A DNA stretch of 64,000 nucleotides from Verrucomicrobiaceae bacterium (GTDB lineage Bacteria > Verrucomicrobiota > Verrucomicrobiia > Verrucomicrobiales > Verrucomicrobiaceae): assembly GCA_947507875.1 (NCBI GenBank), contig CANNQP010000001.1:248001-312000 (forward strand), in the 5' to 3' direction. This document shows, one piece after another, positions 23,506 to 33,391 of this stretch. A program made the translations under genes and the position numbers. Each line of letters begins with the position of its first letter. Within the stretch, counting starts at the first letter, position 1. A model generated the notes under the pieces. It was not told where the DNA came from. It made no database searches and saw nothing but the letters and a program-made list of their open reading frames with translations.

Positions 23506-23665
23506 AAGATGGAGTGGGAAGGATTTTCTAACGCGCAGGACCGTCTCTGTCTATCTCTGAGGAAGCCCTGAGCAAGATCATCTCCTCCGCAAGAAGCGAC
23601 CCGTTTAGCAATCAGTCAAAGGTTCGCCTTGCATGGCCCTAGGCATCGCGGTTTGAATCCCTAGC

Positions 23666-24733
23666 ATGGAAACTGATCCCAACGACCTGCCTGATCTGAT
23701 CACGCTGAGCCAACTCAAGCAGGTCACCGGCCAGGTGCCTCAGCCTTATCGGATTCATGCACAGATCGAGTCTAGGCTGGAAAAGAACACCTCAGCGGGC
23801 AGTCCGTTTTACGAATTGAAGCTAGTGGATGCGGGAGACTCGATGATTTGGCGCGTTTTCGACAACAACCCTTTGTTCCACGACGTTGGAGCATTAAAAT
23901 CGGGGCTCTTTCTGGAGCTAACTGCCCAGTGGCTGAACACAGGAAAATACGGCATCGAACCCCGGCAAGCGCATCTGAAGCTGCTGAATGATTCAGAGAA
24001 AGTGAGTTTGCTCGCAGGAGACCCTGCTTTGGTGGCAAGACAAAACCAAGATTTTGCAGACATCAAAGCGGCGACTCAGGCTCTCAGGGATCCACGGCTT
24101 CGAGGCATCTGCGCTCTGTTTTTGGAACGCCATGGTGAGCGCTTTAAACGCACGGCTGCCGCCCGTGAAAATCACCATGCGCGGCGTGGTGGATTGGTAG
24201 AGCACGTCGCCCAAATGATGCGGAGCGCGATGGCCTTGGCGTCAGTTTATCCGGATCTCAATCGCGATCTTCTCATCGCAGGTGTTTTATTTCACGACAG
24301 CGGCAAGCTATGGGAAAACGCCTACCCAGAGCAAGGCTTCACCATGCCGTATCATATTCATGGAGAGATGCTGGGGCACATCACGCTTGGCTTGGAACTG
24401 GTCAATAAGCTATGGCGCGAACTTCAGGAACGCCCGGAATCTGCCGACTGGTCCCTGCTAGAACCTGCCAATGATCAGGTTCGGTTACATCTCTTGCATT
24501 TGATCGCCTCACACCACGGTGAGCTTCAGTATGGTTCTCCTGTACTTCCCAAAACACCTGAAGCCATCATGTTGCACTACGTGGATAACATAGATGCCAA
24601 GATGGAAATGCTCAGGAGGGGCTATGAAAACTCACGTGAACTTGCTCCAGGCGTTTTTGAAAGGTTCAGGCCTTGGCCAGTCAACATTGTTTCACCGCTC
24701 GCTTCCCTTCCTGCGCAGCCGACCTCAGATTGA
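23666..24733 (+). CDS. OB-fold/HD-domain 3'-5' exoribonuclease YhaM-like protein
   Basis: 355 residues. N-terminal OB-like part at 1-130 and a metal-binding HD domain at about 165-310 (H of NHHARRGGLVEHV, HD of LFHDSGKLWE, and ASHHGE). This two-domain order matches YhaM/CBF1-type exoribonucleases. The OB part is atypical, so other HD phosphohydrolase roles remain possible. The stop overlaps the end of the converging DUF1232 gene by nine bases. Confidence 0.75.
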   Translation: METDPNDLPDLITLSQLKQVTGQVPQPYRIHAQIESRLEKNTSAGSPFYELKLVDAGDSMIWRVFDNNPLFHDVGALKSGLFLELTAQWLNTGKYGIEPRQAHLKLLNDSEKVSLLAGDPALVARQNQDFADIKAATQALRDPRLRGICALFLERHGERFKRTAAARENHHARRGGLVEHVAQMMRSAMALASVYPDLNRDLLIAGVLFHDSGKLWENAYPEQGFTMPYHIHGEMLGHITLGLELVNKLWRELQERPESADWSLLEPANDQVRLHLLHLIASHHGELQYGSPVLPKTPEAIMLHYVDNIDAKMEMLRRGYENSRELAPGVFERFRPWPVNIVSPLASLPAQPTSD

Positions 24734-25096
24734 CGCGGATGAATCGTTGGCGTTACGGAGGCCCGCTTTCCAGCTTTTGTAGCTCTCCAATTCTCGCTCA
24801 ATCAGCTTCAAACAAAAGGCGATCACGGTGGCATCATCGATGTAACCGACCCCGATGATCACATCAGGAATGACATCGGCCGGATTGAGCACGTAGAGCA
24901 AAGCGAGCGCCCCTGCACTCAGCGCCCAATAGGGCACTTCGCGGTAGCGACCCGACCCGTAATCCTTCACCATCTCAAGGATAAGTTTGGCCTGCCCCAT
25001 CCACTGCTTCAAACGAGGCAGCTTGCTCTCGATTTCATCCGCACGCTGGGTGACTTTGGCAATATCAATGTCGTGCTGTTGATCCGAACTGGCCAT
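24725..25096 (-). CDS. YkvA-type DUF1232 membrane protein
   Basis: 123 residues. The DUF1232 core covers about 55-105: YWALSAGALALLYVLNPADVIPD followed by GYIDDATV. The N-terminus is charged and helical. The family is a small membrane-associated protein with no known biochemical role. The terminator just upstream separates it from glnB. Confidence 0.85.
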   Translation of the reverse strand: MASSDQQHDIDIAKVTQRADEIESKLPRLKQWMGQAKLILEMVKDYGSGRYREVPYWALSAGALALLYVLNPADVIPDVIIGVGYIDDATVIAFCLKLIERELESYKSWKAGLRNANDSSASI

Positions 25097-25120
25097 CGAG
25101 GTAAAAGATGTTTGTCGACC

Positions 25121-25154
25121 ATGAAAAAGCCCGCTGGAGAGTCCAGCGGGCTTT
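25121..25154 (-). terminator. Rho-independent terminator after glnB
   Basis: A perfect 13-bp inverted repeat (AAAGCCCGCTGGA ... TCCAGCGGGCTTT) with a 3-base loop. Read leftward it is followed by a T run (TTTTT). It ends the glnB transcript before the DUF1232 gene. Confidence 0.9.
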
Positions 25155-25180
25155 GAGAGAAAGTTAAAGAATGGAATGCA

Positions 25181-25657
<477 letters not shown>

Positions 25658-25724
25658 TTATGCGTTTCTTTTTTAGCAGGGAGGCTCGGGTTGAAAAGCA
25701 GAGCTTCTCTTCTTTAGGTAATGC

Positions 25725-26636
25725 ATGATTCTGATTTCACCATGCCGTGCGAAGCGACTGGCCATGCTTTTGGCCATTGCCGCCCATCCTCTAGGCGGAG
25801 TTTTCGCTCAAGAGGAAAGCTTTCCCCTCATCATTCGCTGGTCCGTTGGTCACGTTTACACTCAGGAAACCATCACAGATACACTCACCGCGCTGACGGT
25901 GGCGGGCGCGTCTGAAGACCAAAAGATGAAGGTGGTCCAGACGACAGAAATCAGCGTCAAGCCATCCCCCAACGCTGGCAAAGCAGCCCGTGTGACGTTC
26001 AAGTCGCTGAAGGGCGATGTGATGCTGCGTGGAGTCAAGCACACCTTTGATTCTTCTAAGATGGCTGAGGCGAGCCCGATGATTCAAGCGTCACTGGGCC
26101 AAAGCGTCGGGCGTTCCTTTGAATTGCATTATGATGCTGACGATCGGTTTTTGGACATTCGTGATTCATCGAGTCTAGCCGACAAGAACCCAACGGCGCC
26201 TTCTCTGGAAACCATCGCCGAAGCTCATGATGTCGCTGAATTGTACCGACGCTCGTTGGAGATGGGACTTCCCAAGGTTCCCGTAAAAACTGGGGATCGC
26301 TGGACGACTCAGGAAACACTGAACTTTCCTAGCGCTGGCAAGGTGAACATCGAACTACGAGCCCATCTCGAATCCGTTGTGGATCATCAAGGCAGACGCC
26401 ATGCAAAAATCACCTTTGAAGGTGAGATGCGACGTGCTGATGAAGCCGTGGGCACGCGTAAGGTCACCATCGGCAAGGGCTCGCGCATGTCTGGTCAGGT
26501 GTTTTTTGATATAGACCGCGGCATGGTTTCTGAGGCTGTCTTTCGTTCAGAAATCCAACTCGAGATTCAGGGGAAAACCATTCCTGTGCGACAAAACGTA
26601 ACAACCCGACTGACGGGATTCCAAAAAGCTTCCTAA
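25725..26636 (+). CDS. Secreted protein of unknown function (DUF6263-like)
   Basis: 303 residues. Signal peptide ending near VFAQ (about residue 29). The rest is beta-rich with repeated patterns such as GDVMLRGVKHTF, VPVKTGDRWTTQETLNF and KITFEGEMRRADE, suggesting a lipid-binding-like or beta-barrel-like fold. It resembles the DUF6263 group in general layout; this is a tentative match. No catalytic residues stand out. It stands alone between glnB (opposite strand) and an MFS gene. Confidence 0.65.
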   Translation: MILISPCRAKRLAMLLAIAAHPLGGVFAQEESFPLIIRWSVGHVYTQETITDTLTALTVAGASEDQKMKVVQTTEISVKPSPNAGKAARVTFKSLKGDVMLRGVKHTFDSSKMAEASPMIQASLGQSVGRSFELHYDADDRFLDIRDSSSLADKNPTAPSLETIAEAHDVAELYRRSLEMGLPKVPVKTGDRWTTQETLNFPSAGKVNIELRAHLESVVDHQGRRHAKITFEGEMRRADEAVGTRKVTIGKGSRMSGQVFFDIDRGMVSEAVFRSEIQLEIQGKTIPVRQNVTTRLTGFQKAS

Positions 26637-26765
26637 GCTTGTCGCATAACGAACCGATGCCATCGTGAAGAAGTCGTGGCTTCCTTGATTGCAGGCCACT
26701 CGTCAGATCGTTACTAAGCGCAGTCTGCTTGGCTTTTGCTCTGCCCTGAACTCCTCTTCTCACGC

Positions 26766-27983
26766 ATGTCTCCTACTCATCGCACGGCCTGGTTTGCTGT
26801 GGTCTTGCTGTTTCCTGTCGCCCTGTTGAATTACCTGGATCGTCAGATGTTGGCGACCATGAAAAGCTCCATGGTGGCTGAGATCGAAGGCCTGAGCACC
26901 GATGCACAGTGGGGACTGGTTCTCGCTTCGTTCAAATGGGTTTATGCCGTCCTGAGCCCAGTAGGAGGCTACATCGCTGACCGCTTTAGCCGGAGGCATG
27001 TGATCTCTGTCAGTCTTTTTGCATGGTCCGTGGTCACTTGGATGACAGGCCATGTCACCCACTATGAGGGACTCGTGACCACACGGGCACTGATGGGCAT
27101 CAGCGAGGCATTCTACATTCCTGCTGCTCTGGCCTTGATCTCAGATTATCACATGGGCAGCACCCGCTCTCGTGCCGTCGGGTTGCATCAAACGGGCATT
27201 TATTTTGGGCTCATTTTGGGTGGCTACGCCGGTTTCGTAGCTGACTCACCAACGTTGGGCTGGCGCTGGGCCTTTGATGCAGCTGGGCTTATTGGCATCG
27301 CCTATGCCTGGCCGCTTTTCATTCTACTAAAAAACCCGCCCAAAATCCAGCAAGCCACCGACACAAAACAAACGCCTTTGGCTGCATTCAGTGAGCTGAT
27401 GAAGAACCGTCATTTCATTCTTCTGGTGCTGTATTTCACGCTACCCGCTATCGCCGGTTGGGTGATCAAAGACTGGATGCCCGTGATTTTAAAAAATCAG
27501 TTTCATCTCACCCAGGGCGAAGCAGGAAAAGTGGCTGTTTTGTATGTTCAAATCGCCTCAATCGTGGGTGCCCTGACTGGCGGCATTCTGGCGGATCGCT
27601 GGATGCGCCGCACACAGCGTGGACGCATCTACACCAGCGCACTTGGCATGGTGCTGTTCCTTCCTGCCCTTTTCGGTCTCGGCGCCCCAGGCACGTTGAC
27701 GCTCGCCGTGTTTTTTTTGATGCTATTCGGCATCGGCTGGGGTTTTTTCGACTGCAACAACATGCCCATTCTGAGTCAAATCACCCGGCCAGAAGTGCGT
27801 GCCACCGGCTATGGCCTCATGAACTTGGTGAGTATCTCTTGTGGAGGCTTGGGCGACTGGGGCTTCGGAATTTTGCGTGACCGAGGCGTGCCGCTAACGA
27901 TGATCTTTGGCTGCTTCACCGGGGTCGCCTTACTGTCTCTGCTGGTGGTGATGCTGATCCGCCCCCCTGAAAACCAGCCTTGA
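26766..27983 (+). CDS. MFS transporter
   Basis: 405 residues from ATG 26766. Twelve predicted membrane helices. The ALLNYLDRQMLA start and the GGYIADRFSRRHVI loop (the DRxGRR-like MFS motif A) are typical of the anion/cation symporter (ACS/ExuT-like) branch. The substrate is probably an organic acid or sugar acid and cannot be fixed. Confidence 0.85.
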   Translation: MSPTHRTAWFAVVLLFPVALLNYLDRQMLATMKSSMVAEIEGLSTDAQWGLVLASFKWVYAVLSPVGGYIADRFSRRHVISVSLFAWSVVTWMTGHVTHYEGLVTTRALMGISEAFYIPAALALISDYHMGSTRSRAVGLHQTGIYFGLILGGYAGFVADSPTLGWRWAFDAAGLIGIAYAWPLFILLKNPPKIQQATDTKQTPLAAFSELMKNRHFILLVLYFTLPAIAGWVIKDWMPVILKNQFHLTQGEAGKVAVLYVQIASIVGALTGGILADRWMRRTQRGRIYTSALGMVLFLPALFGLGAPGTLTLAVFFLMLFGIGWGFFDCNNMPILSQITRPEVRATGYGLMNLVSISCGGLGDWGFGILRDRGVPLTMIFGCFTGVALLSLLVVMLIRPPENQP

Positions 27984-28017
27984 TCCTTGTCTTGTTCATC
28001 GAGGCAAAACCGATCCG

Positions 28018-28635
28018 TCAGATCAACTCCAGCTCGAGTTGGGCCACCGGGGCAAAGCTGCGGCGGTGCTCGGGACAGGGTCCCAAACGCTTCAACGCCT
28101 GACGATGCGCTAGCGTCGGATAACCTTTGTGAATCTCAAAACCATAGCCTGGGTAGCGATCTGCCATGGCCAACATGAGACGATCTCGACGCACCTTGGC
28201 GATGATGCTGGCCGCCGCGATGCTGTAGCTGAGACTATCTCCTTTCACCAAAGCCAGCTGATGAATGGGAAAGTCACGCACAGGTTTGCCATCAATGAGG
28301 GCAGCCTCCGGCTTGGGCCGCAAAGCCTGCACACAGCGTCGCATGCCCGACCAGGTGGCCTGAAGGATGTTGATTCGATCGATCTCAGCTACCTCAACCA
28401 TTTCCGCGTGCCAGTGAATGTCTGGGTGTGCCGTTAGCTCCTCATACAAGGCCTCACGGCGCTTTTCACTAAGCTGCTTTGAATCATTCAAGCGTGGATG
28501 GCTAAAACCTCTCGGCAAAATGACAGCGGCGACACTGACGGGACCAGCGAGGGGCCCGCGCCCCGCTTCATCGACGCCAGCAACAAAGCGGAAACCCGAG
28601 GCTAATAGGGTATGTTCGTGATCAAGACTTGGCAT
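28018..28635 (-). CDS. rnhB: Ribonuclease HII
   Basis: 205 residues. [16 protein letters not shown] gives the first two catalytic acids, with further conserved residues in [11 protein letters not shown] and AALIDG. The helical C-terminus has [12 protein letters not shown]. It removes RNA from RNA-DNA hybrids and single ribonucleotides from DNA. Confidence 0.95.
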   Translation of the reverse strand: MPSLDHEHTLLASGFRFVAGVDEAGRGPLAGPVSVAAVILPRGFSHPRLNDSKQLSEKRREALYEELTAHPDIHWHAEMVEVAEIDRINILQATWSGMRRCVQALRPKPEAALIDGKPVRDFPIHQLALVKGDSLSYSIAAASIIAKVRRDRLMLAMADRYPGYGFEIHKGYPTLAHRQALKRLGPCPEHRRSFAPVAQLELELI

Positions 28636-28694
28636 TCCATCTCGAAATAGACCAGGGAATCGAAAAACGAAAAGCCTACTTTTGCAGCAGCGAC

Positions 28695-29537
28695 TTACTT
28701 CAAGGTGAGTTCCTCCATCACCGAGCGCAGTCGCTCGTGAGTTCCTGCCACCATACGCTGAGTCGGTGCTCCAGCTTTAGGATTGCTCCAGGTTTGCTCT
28801 AAATCAGCCAACAGTGTGATCAGCGGTTGTAACAAAGCCGAACGGCGAGTGAAGTCACTCAAAGTCGAAAAATCATGCCTCAATTCGGCAAGCAAGGCGG
28901 GTGAACCAATGCAGAGCGGCCGTTTGTCCACCTCAGGGGTCTCAACGACCAATTTGGACACAATTTCCAGCGAACGTATCCAGGCACCGAGGCTTACCAA
29001 GACCGCGAGATCTTCATCCATTTGCTCGCGCAAAATGCGCATCATCTCCAGATGTCCATCAATGATCTCTTGGCGCAGCCCCTTCCATTCATCCATTTCT
29101 GCCATCTTGGCCTGCGCCATTAGCCGCGGCATGATCCGATCTCCCATACCCAGGGTGCGGCAACAGGCGACGATGTCTTGATTATTGTTGCGGAACTGCT
29201 GTGCATCGCCTGCCTCCCAAATCAAAAAGCTCTCTCCGATCAGGCTGCCTAAAGTGAAGCCCGTCTTGCAGCGATCCGAACTTGGCGTCAGCGGCAGCCT
29301 AGGTCGGAAAAGCGAACGCCAGCGGGCCTTCGTGTGCCGCCCCGCCATCTCCAAAAAGTCCACGGGTGTCTGATCCTCGGTCCAAAACACTGGCCTTGCG
29401 ATGAATTCACCCGCACTCGCCGCGATAGAATCCTGGCCATCTTGAGTCGCCACACTCGACGCAACGACTTGCGCCCACAGCGCACCTGCCCCGAGGACGA
29501 GGCCAAGTGAGCAGAATCGTAAAAAACAGGGGGGCAT
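28695..29537 (-). CDS. Secreted helical protein of unknown function
   Basis: 280 residues from ATG 29537, which begins a signal peptide (LRFCSLGLVLGAGALWAQ). A start at 29606 is possible but places 23 extra residues in front. The mature part is mostly helical with no motif I recognise. It precedes rnhB in the same direction. Confidence 0.6.
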   Translation of the reverse strand: MPPCFLRFCSLGLVLGAGALWAQVVASSVATQDGQDSIAASAGEFIARPVFWTEDQTPVDFLEMAGRHTKARWRSLFRPRLPLTPSSDRCKTGFTLGSLIGESFLIWEAGDAQQFRNNNQDIVACCRTLGMGDRIMPRLMAQAKMAEMDEWKGLRQEIIDGHLEMMRILREQMDEDLAVLVSLGAWIRSLEIVSKLVVETPEVDKRPLCIGSPALLAELRHDFSTLSDFTRRSALLQPLITLLADLEQTWSNPKAGAPTQRMVAGTHERLRSVMEELTLK

Positions 29538-29710
29538 GCAAAGAGGCGTGAAAGGAATCGAAAGAATCTGACTTCGATGCATCCAAAACGCGTCCTGTTC
29601 AATCATTTAACCTCACTAAAGTAATTGGACGTTAACAATGAATGCTCATTTGAACGCATCACAGCATTTCTTCTTGGCAAAACCAAGCCTGGCAAGCATG
29701 GAGATTCGTC

Positions 29711-30664
29711 ATGAAAATTGTCCTACTCGACGCCCACACCGCCAATCCTGGAGACCTTTCCTGGGCCCCGTTAGAAGCCATTGCTCCTTGCGACATCTAT
29801 CCACGAACCCCTCTGGCAGAGACGGTCGCACGTTGCCAAGATGCGGAAATCATCATCACCAACAAAGCTCCTTTAACCCGCGACCTTCTCACCGCTCTAC
29901 CCCGCTTACGCTACATTGGCGTCACGGCCACCGGGTATAACATTGTCGATACCGTGGCCGCTAGAGAACTGGGCATCACCGTTACCAATGTGCCAGGCTA
30001 CAGCACGCCAGCTGTTGCTCAGCTCGTCTTTTCTCTCCTGCTTGAGCTTACGAATCATGTTGGCCACCATGCCGCTACGGTAAGGTCCGGTCGCTGGGCC
30101 GAGTGCCCAGATTTTTGCTACTGGGATCATCCCGTGATTGAACTTCGTGGACGAACGTTGGGTATCATTGGTTATGGCGATATCGGCAGCGCTGTCGCAC
30201 GTATCGCGACGGCGTTTGGCATGAAGGTTCTGGCTAGCCGCCGCGAGTGGAAGACCCCACCTCCTGAAGGGGTCACCCCAGCAAGCCTGGATGAAGTTTT
30301 CTCACAAAGTGATGCCATCACGTTGCACTGTCCACTGACAGAGGCCACCAAGCACCTGATCAATAACCGTACACTTGAGCTGATGAAACCTACAGCGTTT
30401 CTCATCAATACCGGACGCGGTCCCCTGGTCGATGAAGTCGCTCTGGCATGTGCCCTCAATGAAGGTCGTATTGCTGGAGCTGGGCTAGACGTCCTCAGCC
30501 TTGAGCCACCTCAGCCAGGGCATCCACTTTTCACGGCACCGAATTGCCTAATCACCCCACACATCGGCTGGGCTAGCCGAGAGGCCAGGATTCGTCTGAT
30601 TGCCGCCGTAGCGGAAAATCTGCACGCCTTTTTGGCAGGTCGGCCAATTCACGTTGTCAATTGA
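29711..30664 (+). CDS. NAD-dependent D-2-hydroxyacid dehydrogenase
   Basis: 317 residues. The Rossmann GIIGYGDIGSAVA lies at about 151-163, NTGRGPLVDE holds the conserved Arg region, and the catalytic His is in HIGWASREAR. NVPGYSTPAVAQLV is typical of glycerate/phosphoglycerate dehydrogenases. It reduces 2-oxo acids to D-2-hydroxy acids with NAD(P)H. The precise substrate (glycerate/hydroxypyruvate is most likely) is inferred. Confidence 0.88.
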   Translation: MKIVLLDAHTANPGDLSWAPLEAIAPCDIYPRTPLAETVARCQDAEIIITNKAPLTRDLLTALPRLRYIGVTATGYNIVDTVAARELGITVTNVPGYSTPAVAQLVFSLLLELTNHVGHHAATVRSGRWAECPDFCYWDHPVIELRGRTLGIIGYGDIGSAVARIATAFGMKVLASRREWKTPPPEGVTPASLDEVFSQSDAITLHCPLTEATKHLINNRTLELMKPTAFLINTGRGPLVDEVALACALNEGRIAGAGLDVLSLEPPQPGHPLFTAPNCLITPHIGWASREARIRLIAAVAENLHAFLAGRPIHVVN

Positions 30665-30838
30665 GTCCATGATAAGAGGCGCATGCCCCTAAGACCATGA
30701 CTGAATCCCCACCAAAGCCAGACTGCCAGAGGTTTTAGAAGTCACGAGATCACACTGATTCGTTTTAAGATGGATTCGAGAATCGTCACAAAGTAAGCGT
30801 TTGGTCCCCCTTGCGTCACCTCCTCGCTGTTCGTCCCC

Positions 30839-33304
30839 ATGCCGTATCTGGCCTTCAATCTCTATGACGGTAATGAGTTCGTTTTCGATATCCTCGAAAA
30901 GCGTCTTTCCATAGGCAGAGATTCAAACAACGAACTCGTCATCGACAACACCTACATCTCCAGCTTTCACGCCGAGTTGATATGGAAGTCGGAGGGCAAG
31001 TACGAAGTTGTCGATCTCCAATCCGCTAACGGCACTTTTGTGAACGGCCAGCGAATTGAGCGCTGCGAAGTGCGCTTTGGTGACAAGATTCGGTTCGGCC
31101 AGCTTGATGCTCAGTTTCGGGAACACGCGTCCAAGGACGACTTGCCCGTGAGTTTGCCACAGCATGGGCTCGACAGCAAAAACACGCAGGCACCTAGCGC
31201 TGGTCGTCGTGGTGATACAGAGAGTATTCCCGTGCAGGACCTGCCAGCAGAGAGAAAAACGCAAATTCAGGCCTTTAGCCATGATCGTGATGGAGCCTGC
31301 GCTCCTAACGAATCGGCCTCCAGCCCATGTCGAGAAAGTGAGGAACATCTGAATCGCTTGAGGTCTGAGATCCTAGAACTGAAAAAGGAACTGCAATCGC
31401 TCAGCCAAGACAAGCTAGCTACCTCCGCCGCACTCGAACGAGTGCAGGGGGATCGCAATACAGCCAGCGCCCAACTGGACAAACTACGCGCCGAATACAA
31501 TACCCTACAAAAGAGCTTCAGCGAAACGCAACGAGACCAAGAGGCAGCGCTGAAAGTCCAGCAAATGCAGGCTGATGAAGCCGAAGCACGCCTAAAGGAA
31601 CTGACCGCCAAAGCCGCTCTAGCAGACCATTGCATCCAAGAACTGGCCGAAAGGCAAAAACAACTCAGCGAAGTCAGCGCCCAGTGCAAAGAAACCGAGA
31701 AACTCCGCCAAGATGCAGCCCATGCCCTGGAGGGGCTAGAGAAGCAGAAAGAAGCTTTAAAAAGTGAACTCACCACGCTGGAAGAACGCATTCTTGCGGG
31801 CAATGCGCAAATCCATGAGCTAGCCAATCAGGTCAACGCTGAGGAAATCCGAGCAGCCGAGGTTAGGGCAAATCTTCACAAAGCAACGGCCGCCCTTAGT
31901 TTGGCTGAGATGCGTCGCAACGAAGCGGAAACAGCAGCTGCAAACGCTCGAGAGGAAGACAAAACCTTGCGTAAATCGATCCCAGCCATGCGCATCGAAA
32001 TGGCAGAGCTGCAAGCGGCACTGACGAAGCTAACGCATGAACACGATGAAGCCTCCCAATACGTGACGCGCCTGAATCTAGGCAGCGACGAATCTCAGAA
32101 GAAGATCACCCTTCTTCAGCAGCAGATTTCTCAACTCGAAGAAGCTCAGCGACTGCGAGAAGAACGTCTCATGAAAGCTCAGGCGGATGTCGATGCCGAG
32201 GCCACCCGACTGAAAACGGTACAAGAAAAAACGGCTGAGGCCGAAACCGTGCTGAACACGATCGAAAAAGAGCTAAGGGAAAGCCGCAGCCGTGCCGACA
32301 GCAGCCGCACACAAGTCACCCTACTTGATGCTGACCTTAAAGCCCGCCTGGATCAAATCGAAACCCTGAAGCTCGAAGAGGCAAGACTTTTCCACCTCTC
32401 TCAATCTCATAGTACGGATATCCATGCGGCCAAGCCCCTACTGGATGAGATTCAGGGCAAAATCTGCCTCGAAGAAAAACGCCTCAGCGACTACACCCAG
32501 GTAGGTGGCCAGATCTTGAGCCTTGGTGACTCACTAGCCAGACTCGAAACGCGCTACAATGAAATCTCACGCAGCGTGAGTGAGGCAACCGAACGGGAAC
32601 TAGCGCTTCAAATTAAGATCAGCGCTCTTCAGGAAACCTGCGCTCGAGAACAGCATCGCCTGGAACAAATCCGCAAGGATGGCCAGCGTCTCGGAAGCCC
32701 TGTTGGCCACCCCGTGACCGAAGAGCCCCACCATCGTCTCGCTAGCCTCAATCGCCAAATTCAAGATCAGCTCGCCCAGAGTGAGCGGCTAAAAAACGAG
32801 ATAGCCATGCTGAGACAGCGACGAGCCGAATTCGCGCTGGCTGAATCTCAGATCAAGCATTGGCAAGAGATTGAATGCCGGATGCGAAGCCAACTGCATG
32901 AACTGGAAGAGAAGCACGAAATCATGCGCCGGTGCTTACCTTTGCATGAAGGCACCCTCATTGCGTTGGCTCACGACCTTATCAAACGCATGGATGGCAT
33001 CGACACACTCGCCTCTCACCACGCCGGTGAGAACCGTGGTGATGTCGTCGCTCAGCTTCTGACCGTGAAGGCCTCGTTTGAGGACCTGTTGTTCCACTAC
33101 GGCGTCCGTCAGATCAACTTCGCAACTGGCACCGAAGTGGATCCGCAGATGAGGCCTTGCATTAGCATCGTGGATAGCATTCCTGGAGAAGGAAAGGCAC
33201 GAGTCGTACAAACCTGCCGTGTCGGTTATGCCTACTCATGCGAAGACGGCCGTGAGGTGATTCTGAGAAAAGTCGAAGTCAGAACCTCAAGCCAATCAGG
33301 CTAA
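30839..33304 (+). CDS. FHA-coiled-coil-GrpE-like fusion protein
   Basis: 821 residues. FHA domain at about 1-95: LSIGRDSNNELVIDN, SSFHAEL and SANGTFVNGQR provide the phosphothreonine-binding residues. After a linker, residues about 165-700 are a very long coiled coil rich in Glu, Lys and Ala. The last 120 residues resemble GrpE: a four-helix part (LIALAHDLIKRMDGID ... VKASFEDLLFHYGVRQI) and a beta domain (GTEVDPQMRPCISIVDS ... GYAY...VILRKVEV). GrpE is the nucleotide exchange factor of DnaK. No grpE, dnaK or dnaJ is nearby. The protein could bring DnaK, or a non-DnaK partner, to phosphorylated proteins. No membrane segment seen. Confidence 0.8.
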   Translation: MPYLAFNLYDGNEFVFDILEKRLSIGRDSNNELVIDNTYISSFHAELIWKSEGKYEVVDLQSANGTFVNGQRIERCEVRFGDKIRFGQLDAQFREHASKDDLPVSLPQHGLDSKNTQAPSAGRRGDTESIPVQDLPAERKTQIQAFSHDRDGACAPNESASSPCRESEEHLNRLRSEILELKKELQSLSQDKLATSAALERVQGDRNTASAQLDKLRAEYNTLQKSFSETQRDQEAALKVQQMQADEAEARLKELTAKAALADHCIQELAERQKQLSEVSAQCKETEKLRQDAAHALEGLEKQKEALKSELTTLEERILAGNAQIHELANQVNAEEIRAAEVRANLHKATAALSLAEMRRNEAETAAANAREEDKTLRKSIPAMRIEMAELQAALTKLTHEHDEASQYVTRLNLGSDESQKKITLLQQQISQLEEAQRLREERLMKAQADVDAEATRLKTVQEKTAEAETVLNTIEKELRESRSRADSSRTQVTLLDADLKARLDQIETLKLEEARLFHLSQSHSTDIHAAKPLLDEIQGKICLEEKRLSDYTQVGGQILSLGDSLARLETRYNEISRSVSEATERELALQIKISALQETCAREQHRLEQIRKDGQRLGSPVGHPVTEEPHHRLASLNRQIQDQLAQSERLKNEIAMLRQRRAEFALAESQIKHWQEIECRMRSQLHELEEKHEIMRRCLPLHEGTLIALAHDLIKRMDGIDTLASHHAGENRGDVVAQLLTVKASFEDLLFHYGVRQINFATGTEVDPQMRPCISIVDSIPGEGKARVVQTCRVGYAYSCEDGREVILRKVEVRTSSQSG

Positions 33305-33391
33305 GGCAAGTGCGCGATGGCCGACATGCACGAAGTACTGCAAACGCCGCGCAACCCGCTTCTGTAAAAAGCGTTTAGCTGGGCTCCGTTC

